Source: Candidatus Pelagibacter sp. (GTDB taxonomy: Bacteria > Pseudomonadota > Alphaproteobacteria > Pelagibacterales > Pelagibacteraceae). From it: a stretch of 34,143 nt of DNA. This document shows positions 6,280 through 13,911 of the stretch, piece after piece. Each line of letters starts with the position of its first letter. Within the stretch, counting starts at the first letter, position 1. The notes under the pieces were generated by a model that saw nothing but the letters and a program-made list of their open reading frames with translations, had not been told where the DNA came from and did not search any database. Both the position numbers and the translations under genes were made by a program. The stretch lies in contig JAOJAE010000013.1 in the NCBI GenBank assembly GCA_028227525.1, forward strand, positions 1 through 34,143. The letters are read 5' to 3'.

Positions 6280-7830
6280 ATGAGTACAGAAACAGTTAAA
6301 AGTGGAGTATCTGCTTCGTTGGACACATCTCATCTTAAAGTACCGTTTCCATTTAAATCAAAATATGGAAATTACATTGGTGGAAAATTCGTAGAACCTA
6401 AATCAGGAAAATACTTTGATAATGTGAGTCCAATTAATAATGAAGTTATATGTCAAATGGCTAGATCAGATGCAAAAGATGTTGATGCAGCTTTAGATGC
6501 TGCTCATGAAGCATTTAAAGAATGGGGCAAAACTGACATTACTACAAGATCAAACATAATGAACAAGATTGCAGATGTTTTGGAAAAAAACCTTGATCTT
6601 TTAGCTGCAGCAGAATGTTTAGATAATGGTAAACCAATTAGAGAATGTATGGCTGCTGACTTACCTTTGGTTATTGATCATTGGAGATATTTTGCAGGTG
6701 TTATTAGAGCAGAAGAAGGATCGGTTGCTGAAATCAGTAACTCACAATATTCTTATAATATACCTGAACCTCTAGGTGTTGTTGGTCAGATAGTTCCATG
6801 GAACTTCCCACTATTGATGGCTACTTGGAAATTAGCTCCAGCTTTAGCTGCAGGAAACTGTTCGGTTCTAAAACCAGCTGAACAAACTCCAGCATCTATT
6901 ATGCTTATGATGGAACTAATTGGTGATTTATTACCACCGGGTGTAGTAAATATTGTTAGTGGATTTGGTCTTGAAGCAGGTAAGCCGTTAGCTTCTTCTG
7001 ACCGAATAGCTAAAATTGCATTTACAGGTGAAACAACAACTGGACGTTTGATTATGCAGTATGCTGCGCAAAACTTAATTCCTATTACTTTAGAGTTAGG
7101 TGGAAAATCTCCAAACGTTTTCTTTGAAGACATCATGGATAAAGATGATGCTTTTTTAGATAAGTGTGTTGAAGGATTTGTAATGTTCAACTTAAACCAA
7201 GGTGAAGTATGTACTTGTCCAAGTAGAGCTTTAGTTCAAGAATCAATCTATGATAAATTCATGGAAAAGGTAATAGCAAGAACAAAAGCTGTAGTTCAAG
7301 ACAACCCTTTAAAAATGGAAACTATGATTGGTGCTCAAGCATCTGTAGAACAAATGGAAAAAATAAAATCTTATCTAGACTTGGGTAAGAAAGAAGGTGC
7401 CAAAGTTCTATGTGGTGGAGATGTTGCTAAATTAAATAGTGGTTTGGAAAATGGAAATTATATCCAACCTACTATTTTTGAAGGTGACAATAGTATGAGA
7501 ATCTTCCAAGAAGAAATTTTTGGTCCTGTAGTTTCTGTTACTAAGTTCAAAGATGAAGCGCATGCATTAGAGATTGCTAATGATACACTTTATGGACTTG
7601 GTGCCGGTGTTTGGACTAGAAATGGTAATATTGCCTACAGAATGGGTAGAGGGATACAAGCAGGTATTGTTTGGACAAACTGTTACCATGCTTATCCAGC
7701 TCACTCACCATTTGGTGGTTACAAACAATCTGGTGTTGGAAGAGAAACTCATAAAATGATGCTAAATCACTATAGACAAAACAAAAATCTACATGTGTCT
7801 TACGCAGAAAATAAATTAGGTTTCTTTTAA
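6280..7830 (+). CDS. NAD-dependent aldehyde dehydrogenase, ExaC/AldB/AcoD type
   Basis: 517 residues from the internal ATG, the normal length for the acetaldehyde dehydrogenases ExaC (Pseudomonas), AcoD (Cupriavidus) and AldB (E. coli). Similarity is visible along the whole chain: [35 protein letters not shown], the general base E272 in LELGGKSPN, the catalytic C311 in [11 protein letters not shown], and [19 protein letters not shown]. It oxidises short aldehydes such as acetaldehyde to acids in the cytoplasm. The DUF779 gene directly downstream is a classic partner of this subfamily, which supports the call. Oddities are the in-frame lysine-rich extension at 6088-6279 and a perfect stem-loop just after the stop. 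Confidence 0.92.
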   Translation: MSTETVKSGVSASLDTSHLKVPFPFKSKYGNYIGGKFVEPKSGKYFDNVSPINNEVICQMARSDAKDVDAALDAAHEAFKEWGKTDITTRSNIMNKIADVLEKNLDLLAAAECLDNGKPIRECMAADLPLVIDHWRYFAGVIRAEEGSVAEISNSQYSYNIPEPLGVVGQIVPWNFPLLMATWKLAPALAAGNCSVLKPAEQTPASIMLMMELIGDLLPPGVVNIVSGFGLEAGKPLASSDRIAKIAFTGETTTGRLIMQYAAQNLIPITLELGGKSPNVFFEDIMDKDDAFLDKCVEGFVMFNLNQGEVCTCPSRALVQESIYDKFMEKVIARTKAVVQDNPLKMETMIGAQASVEQMEKIKSYLDLGKKEGAKVLCGGDVAKLNSGLENGNYIQPTIFEGDNSMRIFQEEIFGPVVSVTKFKDEAHALEIANDTLYGLGAGVWTRNGNIAYRMGRGIQAGIVWTNCYHAYPAHSPFGGYKQSGVGRETHKMMLNHYRQNKNLHVSYAENKLGFF

Positions 7831-7843
7831 TAGATAAATTATA

Positions 7844-7869
7844 ATGGCCCGTATTAAATTACGGGCCAT
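7844..7869 (+). other. perfect 10-bp intercistronic stem-loop
   Basis: ATGGCCCGTA (7844-7853), loop TTAAAT, then TACGGGCCAT (7860-7869): a GC-rich, perfectly paired hairpin in AT-rich surroundings. It has no T-tract after it, so it is more likely an mRNA-processing or stability element between the dehydrogenase and DUF779 than a terminator. An ATG at 7844 is in frame with DUF779 but lies inside the stem. Confidence 0.7.
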
Positions 7870-7876
7870 ATTAAAT

Positions 7877-8224
7877 ATGAAAGTTTCAGCAACACCTACA
7901 GCACTTGAGTTAATTGAAGATCTAAAAAAAACTCATGGTAAAGATTTATTATTCCATCAATCAGGTGGATGTTGTGATGGAAGTGCGCCAATGTGTTATC
8001 CTGCTAACGAATATATGGTTGGCGATAAAGATGTTCTTGTCGGAGAAATAGGTGGCATACCTTTTTATATTAGTAAAACTCAACATGAAGCTTGGAAAAA
8101 TACAGATTTAATAATTGATTGTATTAAAGGTATGGGTGGAATGTTTTCTCTAGATAATGGAACTGGAAGAAGGTTTCTAACAAGATCTGAAATCTGTGTG
8201 CCAGAAAATTCAACAATAAATTAA
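7877..8224 (+). CDS. DUF779 protein, aldehyde dehydrogenase partner
   Basis: 115 residues from ATG 7877 (MKVSATPTALEL), which matches the usual N-terminus of DUF779. An in-frame ATG at 7844 would add 11 residues encoded by the hairpin and is less likely. The conserved core LLFHQSGGCCDGSAPMCYP holds three cysteines, and FYISKTQHEAWKNT and GRRFLTRSE follow. DUF779 genes commonly sit next to acetaldehyde dehydrogenases of the AcoD type; their role is unproven, with the Cys cluster suggesting metal or redox chemistry. Its stop overlaps the convergent SMR gene by four bases. Confidence 0.85.
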   Translation: MKVSATPTALELIEDLKKTHGKDLLFHQSGGCCDGSAPMCYPANEYMVGDKDVLVGEIGGIPFYISKTQHEAWKNTDLIIDCIKGMGGMFSLDNGTGRRFLTRSEICVPENSTIN

Positions 8225-8556
8225 TTAAGTTTTCCTAAGTAATTTACCATCACTACTCCAACAATAATTAAAATAATTCCAATAGTTCCATAAATATTAG
8301 GAATTTGATTATATTTAAGCATTGCAAATAAAACGACACCCGTAACTGTTAATCCGCTATAAGTGGAGTAGGCAAATCCAACCGGTAGTGCTGACATTGC
8401 TTTTGAAATAGAAAACATTGTAATGCACATAAACAAAATACATAAAATTGATGGTGTTAATTTAGTAAAACCATCAGATATTTTTGCAAAGCTATTTGAA
8501 GCTATGCCAAATGAAATTCCAAGTGCTAAAAATAAATATCCAAATAATGGTTTCAT
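8221..8556 (-). CDS. SMR-family membrane protein, second of a pair
   Basis: 111 residues with four membrane helices and SMR landmarks: SDGFTKLTPS after helix 1, and ILIIVGVVMVNYLGK at the end. Aligned with EmrE through the conserved lysine (K25 here, K22 in EmrE) and the (S/E)GFT motif, the essential membrane Glu14 of EmrE falls on G17. The position of EmrE Trp63 is also changed (STYSGLT). It begins directly after the stop of its paralogue, so the two likely form a heterodimer, as other paired SMRs do. Without the glutamate it may not be a classical proton/drug antiporter. Confidence 0.8.
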   Translation of the reverse strand: MKPLFGYLFLALGISFGIASNSFAKISDGFTKLTPSILCILFMCITMFSISKAMSALPVGFAYSTYSGLTVTGVVLFAMLKYNQIPNIYGTIGIILIIVGVVMVNYLGKLN

Positions 8557-8889
8557 TTAATTATTTCCTAAAAGATTTACCATTAGAACGCCAATTATAA
8601 TAAATACTAATCCAATTATTGAATATAAATTTGGCATTTGATCAAATCTAAATATTCCAACAACTACAGTTGCAATAATGGTTAAGCCTGCAAATGATGC
8701 ATAAGTTATTCCCATTGGAATATTTTTCATCACTATTGAAAGCGCATACATACATGCAACAATTGTAATGCCAGTAATGATACTTGGAAAGAGAAGGGTA
8801 AAACCTTCAGCACTTTTTGCAAAACTATTTGAAGTTACTCCAAGCAAAACTGCTAGGATGAGGAAAGTATATGAAGAAGCGAGACTCAT
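8557..8889 (-). CDS. SMR-family membrane protein, first of a pair
   Basis: 110 residues, four helices, with SAEGFTLLFPS and IIIGVLMVNLLGN as SMR signatures. It shares GxxSNSFAK in helix 1 with its downstream paralogue. As in that protein, the EmrE Glu14 position is glycine (G17) and a membrane asparagine (N21) is conserved in both. The aromatic at EmrE Trp63 is not Trp (ASFAGLT). The gene follows the eight-gene small-protein cluster by 38 bases on the same strand, so it may be co-transcribed and move a product or substrate of that cluster. This is inference. Confidence 0.8.
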   Translation of the reverse strand: MSLASSYTFLILAVLLGVTSNSFAKSAEGFTLLFPSIITGITIVACMYALSIVMKNIPMGITYASFAGLTIIATVVVGIFRFDQMPNLYSIIGLVFIIIGVLMVNLLGNN

Positions 8890-8927
8890 TTAATAATCTT
8901 AAATGAAATCTCGCAAAATATATATAA

Positions 8928-9248
8928 TTATTTAGGTATCTTGGTTGCACCGGTTTCAAGAGAAATGATTTTTCCATCTTGATACTTAAAGACAGCCATT
9001 ACTGCTTCAGTATTTCCATCATTAAAACTAACAAATGCATGTTCAACACCGATTTCATCATTTTCAAAAAGAATTCTTATTTTGTCTCTTTTGATGTCAC
9101 CACTCATTGCCCATTTGATTACATCTGCTTTTCCTAAGACATTACCTGATGCATGCATAGTAAACTTATAATCATCATGTAAAATTTCATTCATTGCAGC
9201 TTCGTCTTTAGCTTCCATAGCTGCATTATACTTTGCTAATATTGACAT
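8928..9248 (-). CDS. SnoaL/NTF2-like small protein
   Basis: 106 residues. The start (ILAKYNAAMEAKDEAAMNEI followed by LHDDYKFTMH) and the later segment DGNTEAVMAVFKYQDGKIIS are typical of SnoaL-like/NTF2-like alpha+beta cone folds, used by cyclases, isomerases and ligand-binding proteins. The catalytic residues, and so the reaction, cannot be assigned. An AAGGA ribosome site precedes the ATG. It is the last of eight small genes transcribed from about 11649 downwards. It is distinct from the other SnoaL-like member at 10592-10975. Confidence 0.7.
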   Translation of the reverse strand: MSILAKYNAAMEAKDEAAMNEILHDDYKFTMHASGNVLGKADVIKWAMSGDIKRDKIRILFENDEIGVEHAFVSFNDGNTEAVMAVFKYQDGKIISLETGATKIPK

Positions 9249-9253
9249 ATTTG

Positions 9254-9544
9254 TTATCCTTTATATTGTTCTAGGAGATCATCTCCCATTGGAGTTGTAA
9301 CTGAATTAGCTAAATCAACACCAGCAGCAGCTCTTTCTTTATGAAGCTCATCATCAGCCTTAAAACCTTCAAGACCTTCCATGGTATCAAATCTAATTAT
9401 TGCAGTGATTTTAGCTTCATTGCCTTTTTCAGATCCGGCATAAAGAAATGTCATTCCATATTTTTTGATTTTTTCTGAATTGTTGTGAACCATTGCTTTC
9501 CATTTAGCAAAAGTTTCAATTGGTCCTTCTATTTTTACTATCAT
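9254..9544 (-). CDS. small ferredoxin-like (dimeric barrel candidate) protein
   Basis: 96 residues, soluble. The beta-alpha-beta-type pattern (VKIEGPIETFAKWKAMV, MTFLYAGSEKG, AKITAIIRFDTMEG) resembles dimeric alpha-beta barrel proteins such as the ABM and EthD groups, but I cannot place it in a named family. It is alignable with the product of 11040-11309 (VKI-G, WK, then a Y-G-E turn), so the two look like paralogues within one cluster. The next gene starts after five bases. The function is unknown. Confidence 0.65.
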   Translation of the reverse strand: MIVKIEGPIETFAKWKAMVHNNSEKIKKYGMTFLYAGSEKGNEAKITAIIRFDTMEGLEGFKADDELHKERAAAGVDLANSVTTPMGDDLLEQYKG

Positions 9545-9568
9545 TTTTTCTCTTTCTTTTTTTTATTA

Positions 9569-9865
9569 TTAACCTTCTTTAACTTTAGTTAAATCGTAAA
9601 TAGTATAACTATCCATCACTTCGTCCATAACTGGTTTTGATACTTCAGTACCTTCAATAAACTTGTGTAAAGCAGCTTCATCAGTACAAAATATTTTAAA
9701 CATCACTGCACTTTTATCAGGGGTTACTGATGCAACAGTTTTTTCGACAACAGCAACTTTTTCTCTTTCAGCTAATCCTTCTGGAGATTGCATAAATCCC
9801 ATAAACTTTTCAAATTTACCTTCTCCTTCTTTAAATTTAGCCACTACTAACATTTCTTTTTCCAT
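9569..9865 (-). CDS. small ferredoxin-like (dimeric barrel candidate) protein
   Basis: 98 residues, soluble, with an N-terminal beta strand (EMLVVAKFKEG), a long amphipathic helix (KFEKFMGFMQSPEGLAEREK), a second strand block (KSAVMFKIFCTDEAALHKFI) and a C-terminal strand (SYTIYDLTKV). This is the order expected for a ferredoxin-like dimeric barrel. There is no recognisable catalytic motif. A strong AAAGGAGA ribosome site precedes the ATG. It sits in the middle of the eight-gene run, 26 bases from the exported member. The biochemical role is unknown. Confidence 0.65.
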   Translation of the reverse strand: MEKEMLVVAKFKEGEGKFEKFMGFMQSPEGLAEREKVAVVEKTVASVTPDKSAVMFKIFCTDEAALHKFIEGTEVSKPVMDEVMDSYTIYDLTKVKEG

Positions 9866-9890
9866 TGTTTTCTCCTTTAGTTTTTTTTTA

Positions 9891-10265
9891 TTAATATAAA
9901 GTTTGCACTACTTTATTTACTCTTTCTTTGCCATTAGGGATCAATCCTTCTAAAAAAGCATGACACTCATTTGTTTTTGCTTTGTCATATTTTGAACCAT
10001 AATATTTATCTACTGCTTTATTTACTCCTTCGTCCCAATTTGTTTCGGGAATTCCTGTTTCTAAAGCATAGGCTTTTAAAACTTTTACTGAAGCCATAGA
10101 TTTTTCTTTCATACTATATTCAAAAGTTTCTCCAGCTGGCAAAAAGTAATTTGCCATGTAGAGCCCACTACAATCCCAAGCTTTAGATTTATCTGAATCA
10201 TTCATTTCCGCGTAAGCAGTTAATGAAAAAAAAATACTAATAATTGTTAATATTATTTTGATCAT
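9891..10265 (-). CDS. exported small protein with two cysteines
   Basis: 124 residues with a clear signal peptide (hydrophobic residues 3-17, likely cleavage after AYA). The mature part is helical and has exactly two cysteines (WDCSG near 32 and NECHA near 104), which could form a disulfide in the periplasm. It is the only exported member of an otherwise cytoplasmic cluster. That suggests the cluster handles something that crosses or is sensed at the membrane. An AAGGAT ribosome site is present. No family recognised. Confidence 0.7.
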   Translation of the reverse strand: MIKIILTIISIFFSLTAYAEMNDSDKSKAWDCSGLYMANYFLPAGETFEYSMKEKSMASVKVLKAYALETGIPETNWDEGVNKAVDKYYGSKYDKAKTNECHAFLEGLIPNGKERVNKVVQTLY

Positions 10266-10282
10266 TTTTGATATCCTTTTGT

Positions 10283-10573
10283 TTATTTCGCGTTAAAATC
10301 TATAATATCATCTGTACACTCAACAAATTTATGAGGTTCATAGAAATCGTTCATAGACTCTAATTGTTTATTAATTGCATCTGGGTCATTACCTTTCCAC
10401 CAACAAAACATTGTTAAGTTATCACCTGGTGTGTTCCAGCTCATTTGACACTTTGCATTGTCACTTGTCATTGCTTTGGTCATATCTTCCATCGACATTG
10501 AACCTGTAACTTCCATCATTTTAGCTTTCGCTTCTTTTGATTTAAAAGTGTGTGTTACTATGTAGTTTTTCAT
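10283..10573 (-). CDS. small ferredoxin-like protein, DUF4242-like candidate
   Basis: 96 residues, soluble, opening with a strand (KNYIVTHTFKS), then a helix rich in Met and Lys. A strand-turn with CQMSWN and NLTMFCWWKGNDPDAINKQL follows, and it ends with FVECTDDIIDF. The Cys/Trp/Met-rich centre is unusual in this AT-rich genome. The arrangement is like small ferredoxin-like proteins such as DUF4242, but I am not certain. Three cysteines (near 42, 57 and 85) might bind metal. It has an AAGGAAAT ribosome site and lies 17 bases from the exported member. Confidence 0.6.
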   Translation of the reverse strand: MKNYIVTHTFKSKEAKAKMMEVTGSMSMEDMTKAMTSDNAKCQMSWNTPGDNLTMFCWWKGNDPDAINKQLESMNDFYEPHKFVECTDDIIDFNAK

Positions 10574-10591
10574 GTGTTATTTCCTTTTTGT

Positions 10592-10975
10592 TTATTTTTT
10601 CATTGAGTTGAAAGCAGTTAAAGTATCATCGTAAGTTGTCATAGCAGATATCTTACCATCATCTGTGACTTCAAAATAATGTCCAAAAATTGTATCCATA
10701 CCTGTTGCTTTTCCACTACATCTTACAAATACTTTGTTACCTTCACTAATCATATCAATAGGTGTTACTTGAAAGTTTTCCCACATTGCTGGAATTTTTG
10801 AAAACCTTTCCATCATAGCTTGTTTGCCATTATGCACTCCTGATAATGGATGTTTGCCTGGTACACCAGGATGAGTCCACACACAATCATCATGAATAAC
10901 TTCATTAAAAAATGTTTCCATGTCTCCTTTGCTAAAACAATCGTACCCTTTACTTACTGTACCTTTTGCATTCAT
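10592..10975 (-). CDS. SnoaL-like (NTF2 superfamily) protein
   Basis: 127 residues. The pattern VSKGYDCFSKGDMETFFNEV, HDDCVWTHPG, a GVHNGKQAMMERF helix, and EGNKVFVRCSGKATGM, FGHYFEVTDDGKISAM is a textbook SnoaL-like domain. Such proteins include polyketide cyclases, ketosteroid-isomerase-like enzymes and hydratases. The buried polar residues (D, H, Y) fit a small-molecule pocket, but no reaction can be named. It is the second NTF2-fold gene in the cluster. The ribosome site is AAAGGAGAT; the next gene upstream is 64 bases away. Confidence 0.75.
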   Translation of the reverse strand: MNAKGTVSKGYDCFSKGDMETFFNEVIHDDCVWTHPGVPGKHPLSGVHNGKQAMMERFSKIPAMWENFQVTPIDMISEGNKVFVRCSGKATGMDTIFGHYFEVTDDGKISAMTTYDDTLTAFNSMKK

Positions 10976-11039
10976 TTTTTATCTCCTTTGTTAATTATTC
11001 AATTGTTGCTATTATTTTTTTCATTTTATTTTTCTTTCA

Positions 11040-11309
11040 TTAGTTAGAACAAACAATCATTATGCTTGTTTCTTGTTTGTGACCTGAGTTTTTAATTGCT
11101 TCTTGATTTTCAGGTTGTTGCATAAACTTTTGCATCGTATCTGCTTTTGGAGTTTCCATTACAATATGAACCTTATTTGGATTATCTATTTCGTTTCCAA
11201 CATAGATTGTTTTAATACTAGCTTTTTCTCTTGCTTCAGCGTGATTATCAAAACCATTTTTCCAGTGAGCCCAATCATTTACTTCAAAGCTTCCAACTAT
11301 TTTAACCAT
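11040..11309 (-). CDS. small DUF3764-like / dimeric barrel protein
   Basis: 89 residues, soluble. It starts with VKIVGSFEVNDWAHWKNGFD, followed by a helix, IKTIYVGNEIDNPNKVHIVM and a Gln/Glu-rich helix (MQKFMQQPENQEAIKNSG). This matches small alpha+beta proteins of the DUF3764 type, and it is paralogous in pattern to the product of 9254-9544. It has a strong AAAGGAGAT site. It is the second gene of the run, 25 bases after the first. No function is established for this type. Confidence 0.65.
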   Translation of the reverse strand: MVKIVGSFEVNDWAHWKNGFDNHAEAREKASIKTIYVGNEIDNPNKVHIVMETPKADTMQKFMQQPENQEAIKNSGHKQETSIMIVCSN

Positions 11310-11334
11310 GTTATCTCCTTTTTGATTTTTAAGT

Positions 11335-11649
11335 TTATTCGCTAAAGATCACTCTGATTTCATCTTTAATAGTTCCTTCTACAGCAACTTTCTTTAATTG
11401 TTTTTGAAGACTTTGATATTTTTTATCAGCTGACATTTTTGCATCTTGTTCAAAATTACTATCTTCAAACATTGTACCAATTAGAGTTTCTCTAATTGTT
11501 CTTGGATCACCACCAATTTGAAAAGAAAAATAAATTTGGTGTTTAGGATAATATTTTTTTCTAACTTTTGCTAAACCTTGACCAATCTCCATAGCTTTAC
11601 CTAGCATGTCGTCTTTAACTCTCATCGTTCTTGTATAAATTGCTTGCAT
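11335..11649 (-). CDS. hypothetical protein, first gene of the small-protein cluster
   Basis: 104 residues, soluble and basic in the middle (KVRKKYYPKHQIYFSFQIGG). A strand (QAIYTRTMRVK), a long helix and another strand suggest a ferredoxin-like or NIPSNAP-like fold, but no family is secure. It has the AAGGAGAA ribosome site common to the cluster. The region upstream (11650-11852) holds inverted repeats that may control this gene and the divergent membrane protein. As the promoter-proximal gene, it fixes the start of the transcript. Confidence 0.6.
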   Translation of the reverse strand: MQAIYTRTMRVKDDMLGKAMEIGQGLAKVRKKYYPKHQIYFSFQIGGDPRTIRETLIGTMFEDSNFEQDAKMSADKKYQSLQKQLKKVAVEGTIKDEIRVIFSE

Positions 11650-11688
11650 CGTTCTTCTCCTTATTTAGATTTATTATAATTAAAATGT

Positions 11689-11726
11689 TACAATTTAGTT
11701 AAATGGCTAATAAGAGTTAAATTGTA
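11689..11726. promoter_or_regulatory. inverted repeat TACAATTTA / TAAATTGTA in a divergent promoter region
   Basis: Perfect 9-base arms at 11689-11697 and 11718-11726 are separated by 20 bases, roughly two helical turns. A third AAATTGTA occurs at 11800-11807 within a palindromic TTGTACAA. They lie between the small-protein cluster and the divergent membrane protein gene. This is a plausible operator for a dimeric regulator, or an RNA stem in the cluster's leader. No regulator is identified. Confidence 0.4.
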
Positions 11727-11852
11727 GCAACAGTAATGTTTTAAATGCATACCCCTTTATTTATTAATAGTTTTTTTCAACCTTAAAGAGAGTGAGACCA
11801 AATTGTACAAATATTTTTTTGTTCAATTTTGTTTGTTTTGTTATGGTTAGTT

Positions 11853-12266
11853 ATGATTGAAAAATTTAATGGATTTTTTTATTTAATAATTTTCATAATC
11901 CACTTTGTTGGTTTTGGTGCTTACGCTTATCAAATGATAATTGGAAACCAAAAGTTTAGAGCAAAATTTGAAATTGATGAGACTGCAGCAACCATCATGA
12001 GAATGGCTGGAGCAATATTTTTTGGATCATTTTTAATGGCTCTTTATATTATGTTTGTAAGACCAAATGGTGTTGAAGGAACATGGGCATTCTTTAATCT
12101 AATTTTTGTTCAAAATATTTGCGTCTTAATTGTAAACACCTATTCACTTAAGATTGATAAAACAGGCGTTAAGAACGATTCTAATGAAGCTATCATCGCA
12201 CCATTAGTTTTCACAATTTTAAGTGCAGTTCTTATTTTTGGATTGTCTGATAAAATCTATATTTAA
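11853..12266 (+). CDS. four-helix membrane protein of unknown function
   Basis: 137 residues from ATG 11853; a TTG 24 bases earlier would add eight residues and is less likely. Four hydrophobic segments are visible (near residues 5-23, 45-63, 75-92 and 112-130 of this form), with short polar loops such as GNQKFRAKFEIDETAA. No transport or enzyme motif is evident, and I do not recognise the family. It is divergent from the eight-gene small-protein cluster, sharing a repeat-containing promoter region, and its stop overlaps the convergent cysK by four bases. Confidence 0.7.
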   Translation: MIEKFNGFFYLIIFIIHFVGFGAYAYQMIIGNQKFRAKFEIDETAATIMRMAGAIFFGSFLMALYIMFVRPNGVEGTWAFFNLIFVQNICVLIVNTYSLKIDKTGVKNDSNEAIIAPLVFTILSAVLIFGLSDKIYI

Positions 12267-13264
12267 AGCCAATTAGGGAAGGGCAAACCTTTATCTTCAA
12301 GGAATTTTTTATTAAACATTTTTGTAGAGTATTTATCACTTCTATCACAAAGGATAGTTACAATTGTTTTTCCAGGTCCTAATTCTTTACCAAGTCTAAT
12401 AGCGCCAGCTATATTAATTCCACAGCTAGTACCAAGGCTTAATCCCTCATTTTGAATTAAATCATAAAGAATAGGTAGAGCTTCATGGTCATCAATTGAA
12501 TAAGCATCATCAATTTTAGCTTCTCCAAAGTTTTTAGTTACCCTACTAGATCCAATTCCCTCAGTAATTGACCCACCTTCAGATTTTAACTCTCCATTCT
12601 TTATATAGTTGTAAAGAGCAGATCCTTTAGGGTCTGATAGATATATTTTAATATCTTTATTCTTTTCTTTAAGAGCATTACTTACACCTGAAATTGTTCC
12701 ACCTGTTCCAGATGAACATACAAAACCATCAACTTTACCATCTGTTTGCTTCCAAATTTCTTGTCCAGTTCCTTCATAATGACCTTTTGCATTAGCAGTG
12801 TTATCAAACTGGTTAGCCCAGATAACTCCATTATTATTTGATGGTCTAAGCTCATCAGCAAGTCTTGCTGCAATTTTTACAAAGTTGTTGTCATCTTTGT
12901 AAGGTTTTGGTGCAACCAATCTTAGTTCTGCGCCTAAATTTTTAAGTAGATCTTTTTTTTCTTGAGTTTGATTATCATTCATTACGATAATTGTTTTGTA
13001 TCCTAAAGAATTTCCTAAGAGCCCTAATCCAATTCCAGTATTGCCAGCTGTACCTTCAACAACAGTTCCACCTTTTGAAATTAATTTTTTTTCTTGAGCA
13101 TCTTTAATTAGTGCTAACGCTGCTCTGTCTTTAACTGATCCACCTGGATTTAAAAATTCTGCCTTACCATAAATATTACATCCTGTAATTTCTGATGCAG
13201 CTCTTAGTTTTATTAAAGGGGTGTTACCAATCCCTGAAATAAAATCATTTTGTATATTGCTCAT
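12263..13264 (-). CDS. cysK: cysteine synthase (O-acetylserine sulfhydrylase)
   Basis: 333 residues, a PLP fold-type II enzyme. The PLP lysine is K45 in NPGGSVKDRAA. The asparagine loop is EGTAGNTGIGLG, the phosphate-binding loop is SSGTGGTISG, and the C-terminal active-site segment is EGLSLGTSCGINIAGA. It makes cysteine from O-acetylserine and sulfide in the cytoplasm. Its ATG shares one base with the stop of the upstream cysE, so the two are co-translated. CysE and CysK normally form a complex through the CysE C-terminal isoleucine tail. Here CysE ends in SDTKSD instead, so that complex may be absent. A cystathionine-beta-synthase-like activity cannot be excluded. Confidence 0.9.
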   Translation of the reverse strand: MSNIQNDFISGIGNTPLIKLRAASEITGCNIYGKAEFLNPGGSVKDRAALALIKDAQEKKLISKGGTVVEGTAGNTGIGLGLLGNSLGYKTIIVMNDNQTQEKKDLLKNLGAELRLVAPKPYKDDNNFVKIAARLADELRPSNNNGVIWANQFDNTANAKGHYEGTGQEIWKQTDGKVDGFVCSSGTGGTISGVSNALKEKNKDIKIYLSDPKGSALYNYIKNGELKSEGGSITEGIGSSRVTKNFGEAKIDDAYSIDDHEALPILYDLIQNEGLSLGTSCGINIAGAIRLGKELGPGKTIVTILCDRSDKYSTKMFNKKFLEDKGLPFPNWL

Positions 13265-13842
13265 TAATCTGATTTTGTATCACTGTCTGGTGTAATACCA
13301 TAAGGCTTGAATTCACTGTCAGCTAAACCTACATTTTTAGCAGGGATACCAACCATTACTGCTTTTTCTGGAACATCTTTTGTGATCACTGCGTTAGCAC
13401 CAATCTTTGCACATCTTCCAACAGTAACAGGTCCTAATACTTGCGCACCTGATCCAATTACTACTTCATCTTCAATAGTTGGATGTCTCTTTATATTACG
13501 TTGATCATTTGAATTTATACTTGGTGCAATCCCACCTAATGTTGCCATATGATAGATAGTAACATTATCTCCAATGTCAGATGTTTCTCCGATCACAACA
13601 CCCATACCGTGATCAATGAATAAATTTTTTCCAATTTTTGCTCCTGGGTGAATTTCAATACCAGTTAAGAATCTTGAAAACTGAGAAATGATTCTTGCAA
13701 TCAAATCAAATTTTGCAACGCTAAAAAAATTAGCAATTCTATGAAAGAATACCGCCTTAACACCCGGGTAAGTTAATACTAAACTTAGCTTAGATTTTGC
13801 CGCAGGATCTCTGTCAATTATAGATTGTAAGAAGCTATTCAT
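13264..13842 (-). CDS. cysE: serine O-acetyltransferase
   Basis: 192 residues from the ATG at 13842 ([17 protein letters not shown]). An upstream in-frame ATG at 13938 would run into the divergent VOC gene and add residues unlike the family. A helical N-domain with [12 protein letters not shown] is followed by left-handed hexapeptide repeats: [49 protein letters not shown]. Catalytic His/Asp fit DHG and the following His-containing loop. It makes O-acetylserine from serine and acetyl-CoA for the adjacent cysK. The short EpsC-type layout lacks the long N-terminal domain of enterobacterial CysE. The C-terminus lacks the terminal Ile used to bind CysK. Confidence 0.9.
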   Translation of the reverse strand: MNSFLQSIIDRDPAAKSKLSLVLTYPGVKAVFFHRIANFFSVAKFDLIARIISQFSRFLTGIEIHPGAKIGKNLFIDHGMGVVIGETSDIGDNVTIYHMATLGGIAPSINSNDQRNIKRHPTIEDEVVIGSGAQVLGPVTVGRCAKIGANAVITKDVPEKAVMVGIPAKNVGLADSEFKPYGITPDSDTKSD

Positions 13843-13911
13843 GTTATTTTGTTCTCTTGATAAACAATTAGTCATCATATAGTTATTAATTTTTGAATTT
13901 AAAGGAGAATT

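Noticed and set aside
6786..7190. 134-residue antisense ORF inside the aldehyde dehydrogenase
   Set aside because: It is the mirror of a highly conserved coding region, has no ribosome site and shows no protein-like pattern of its own.
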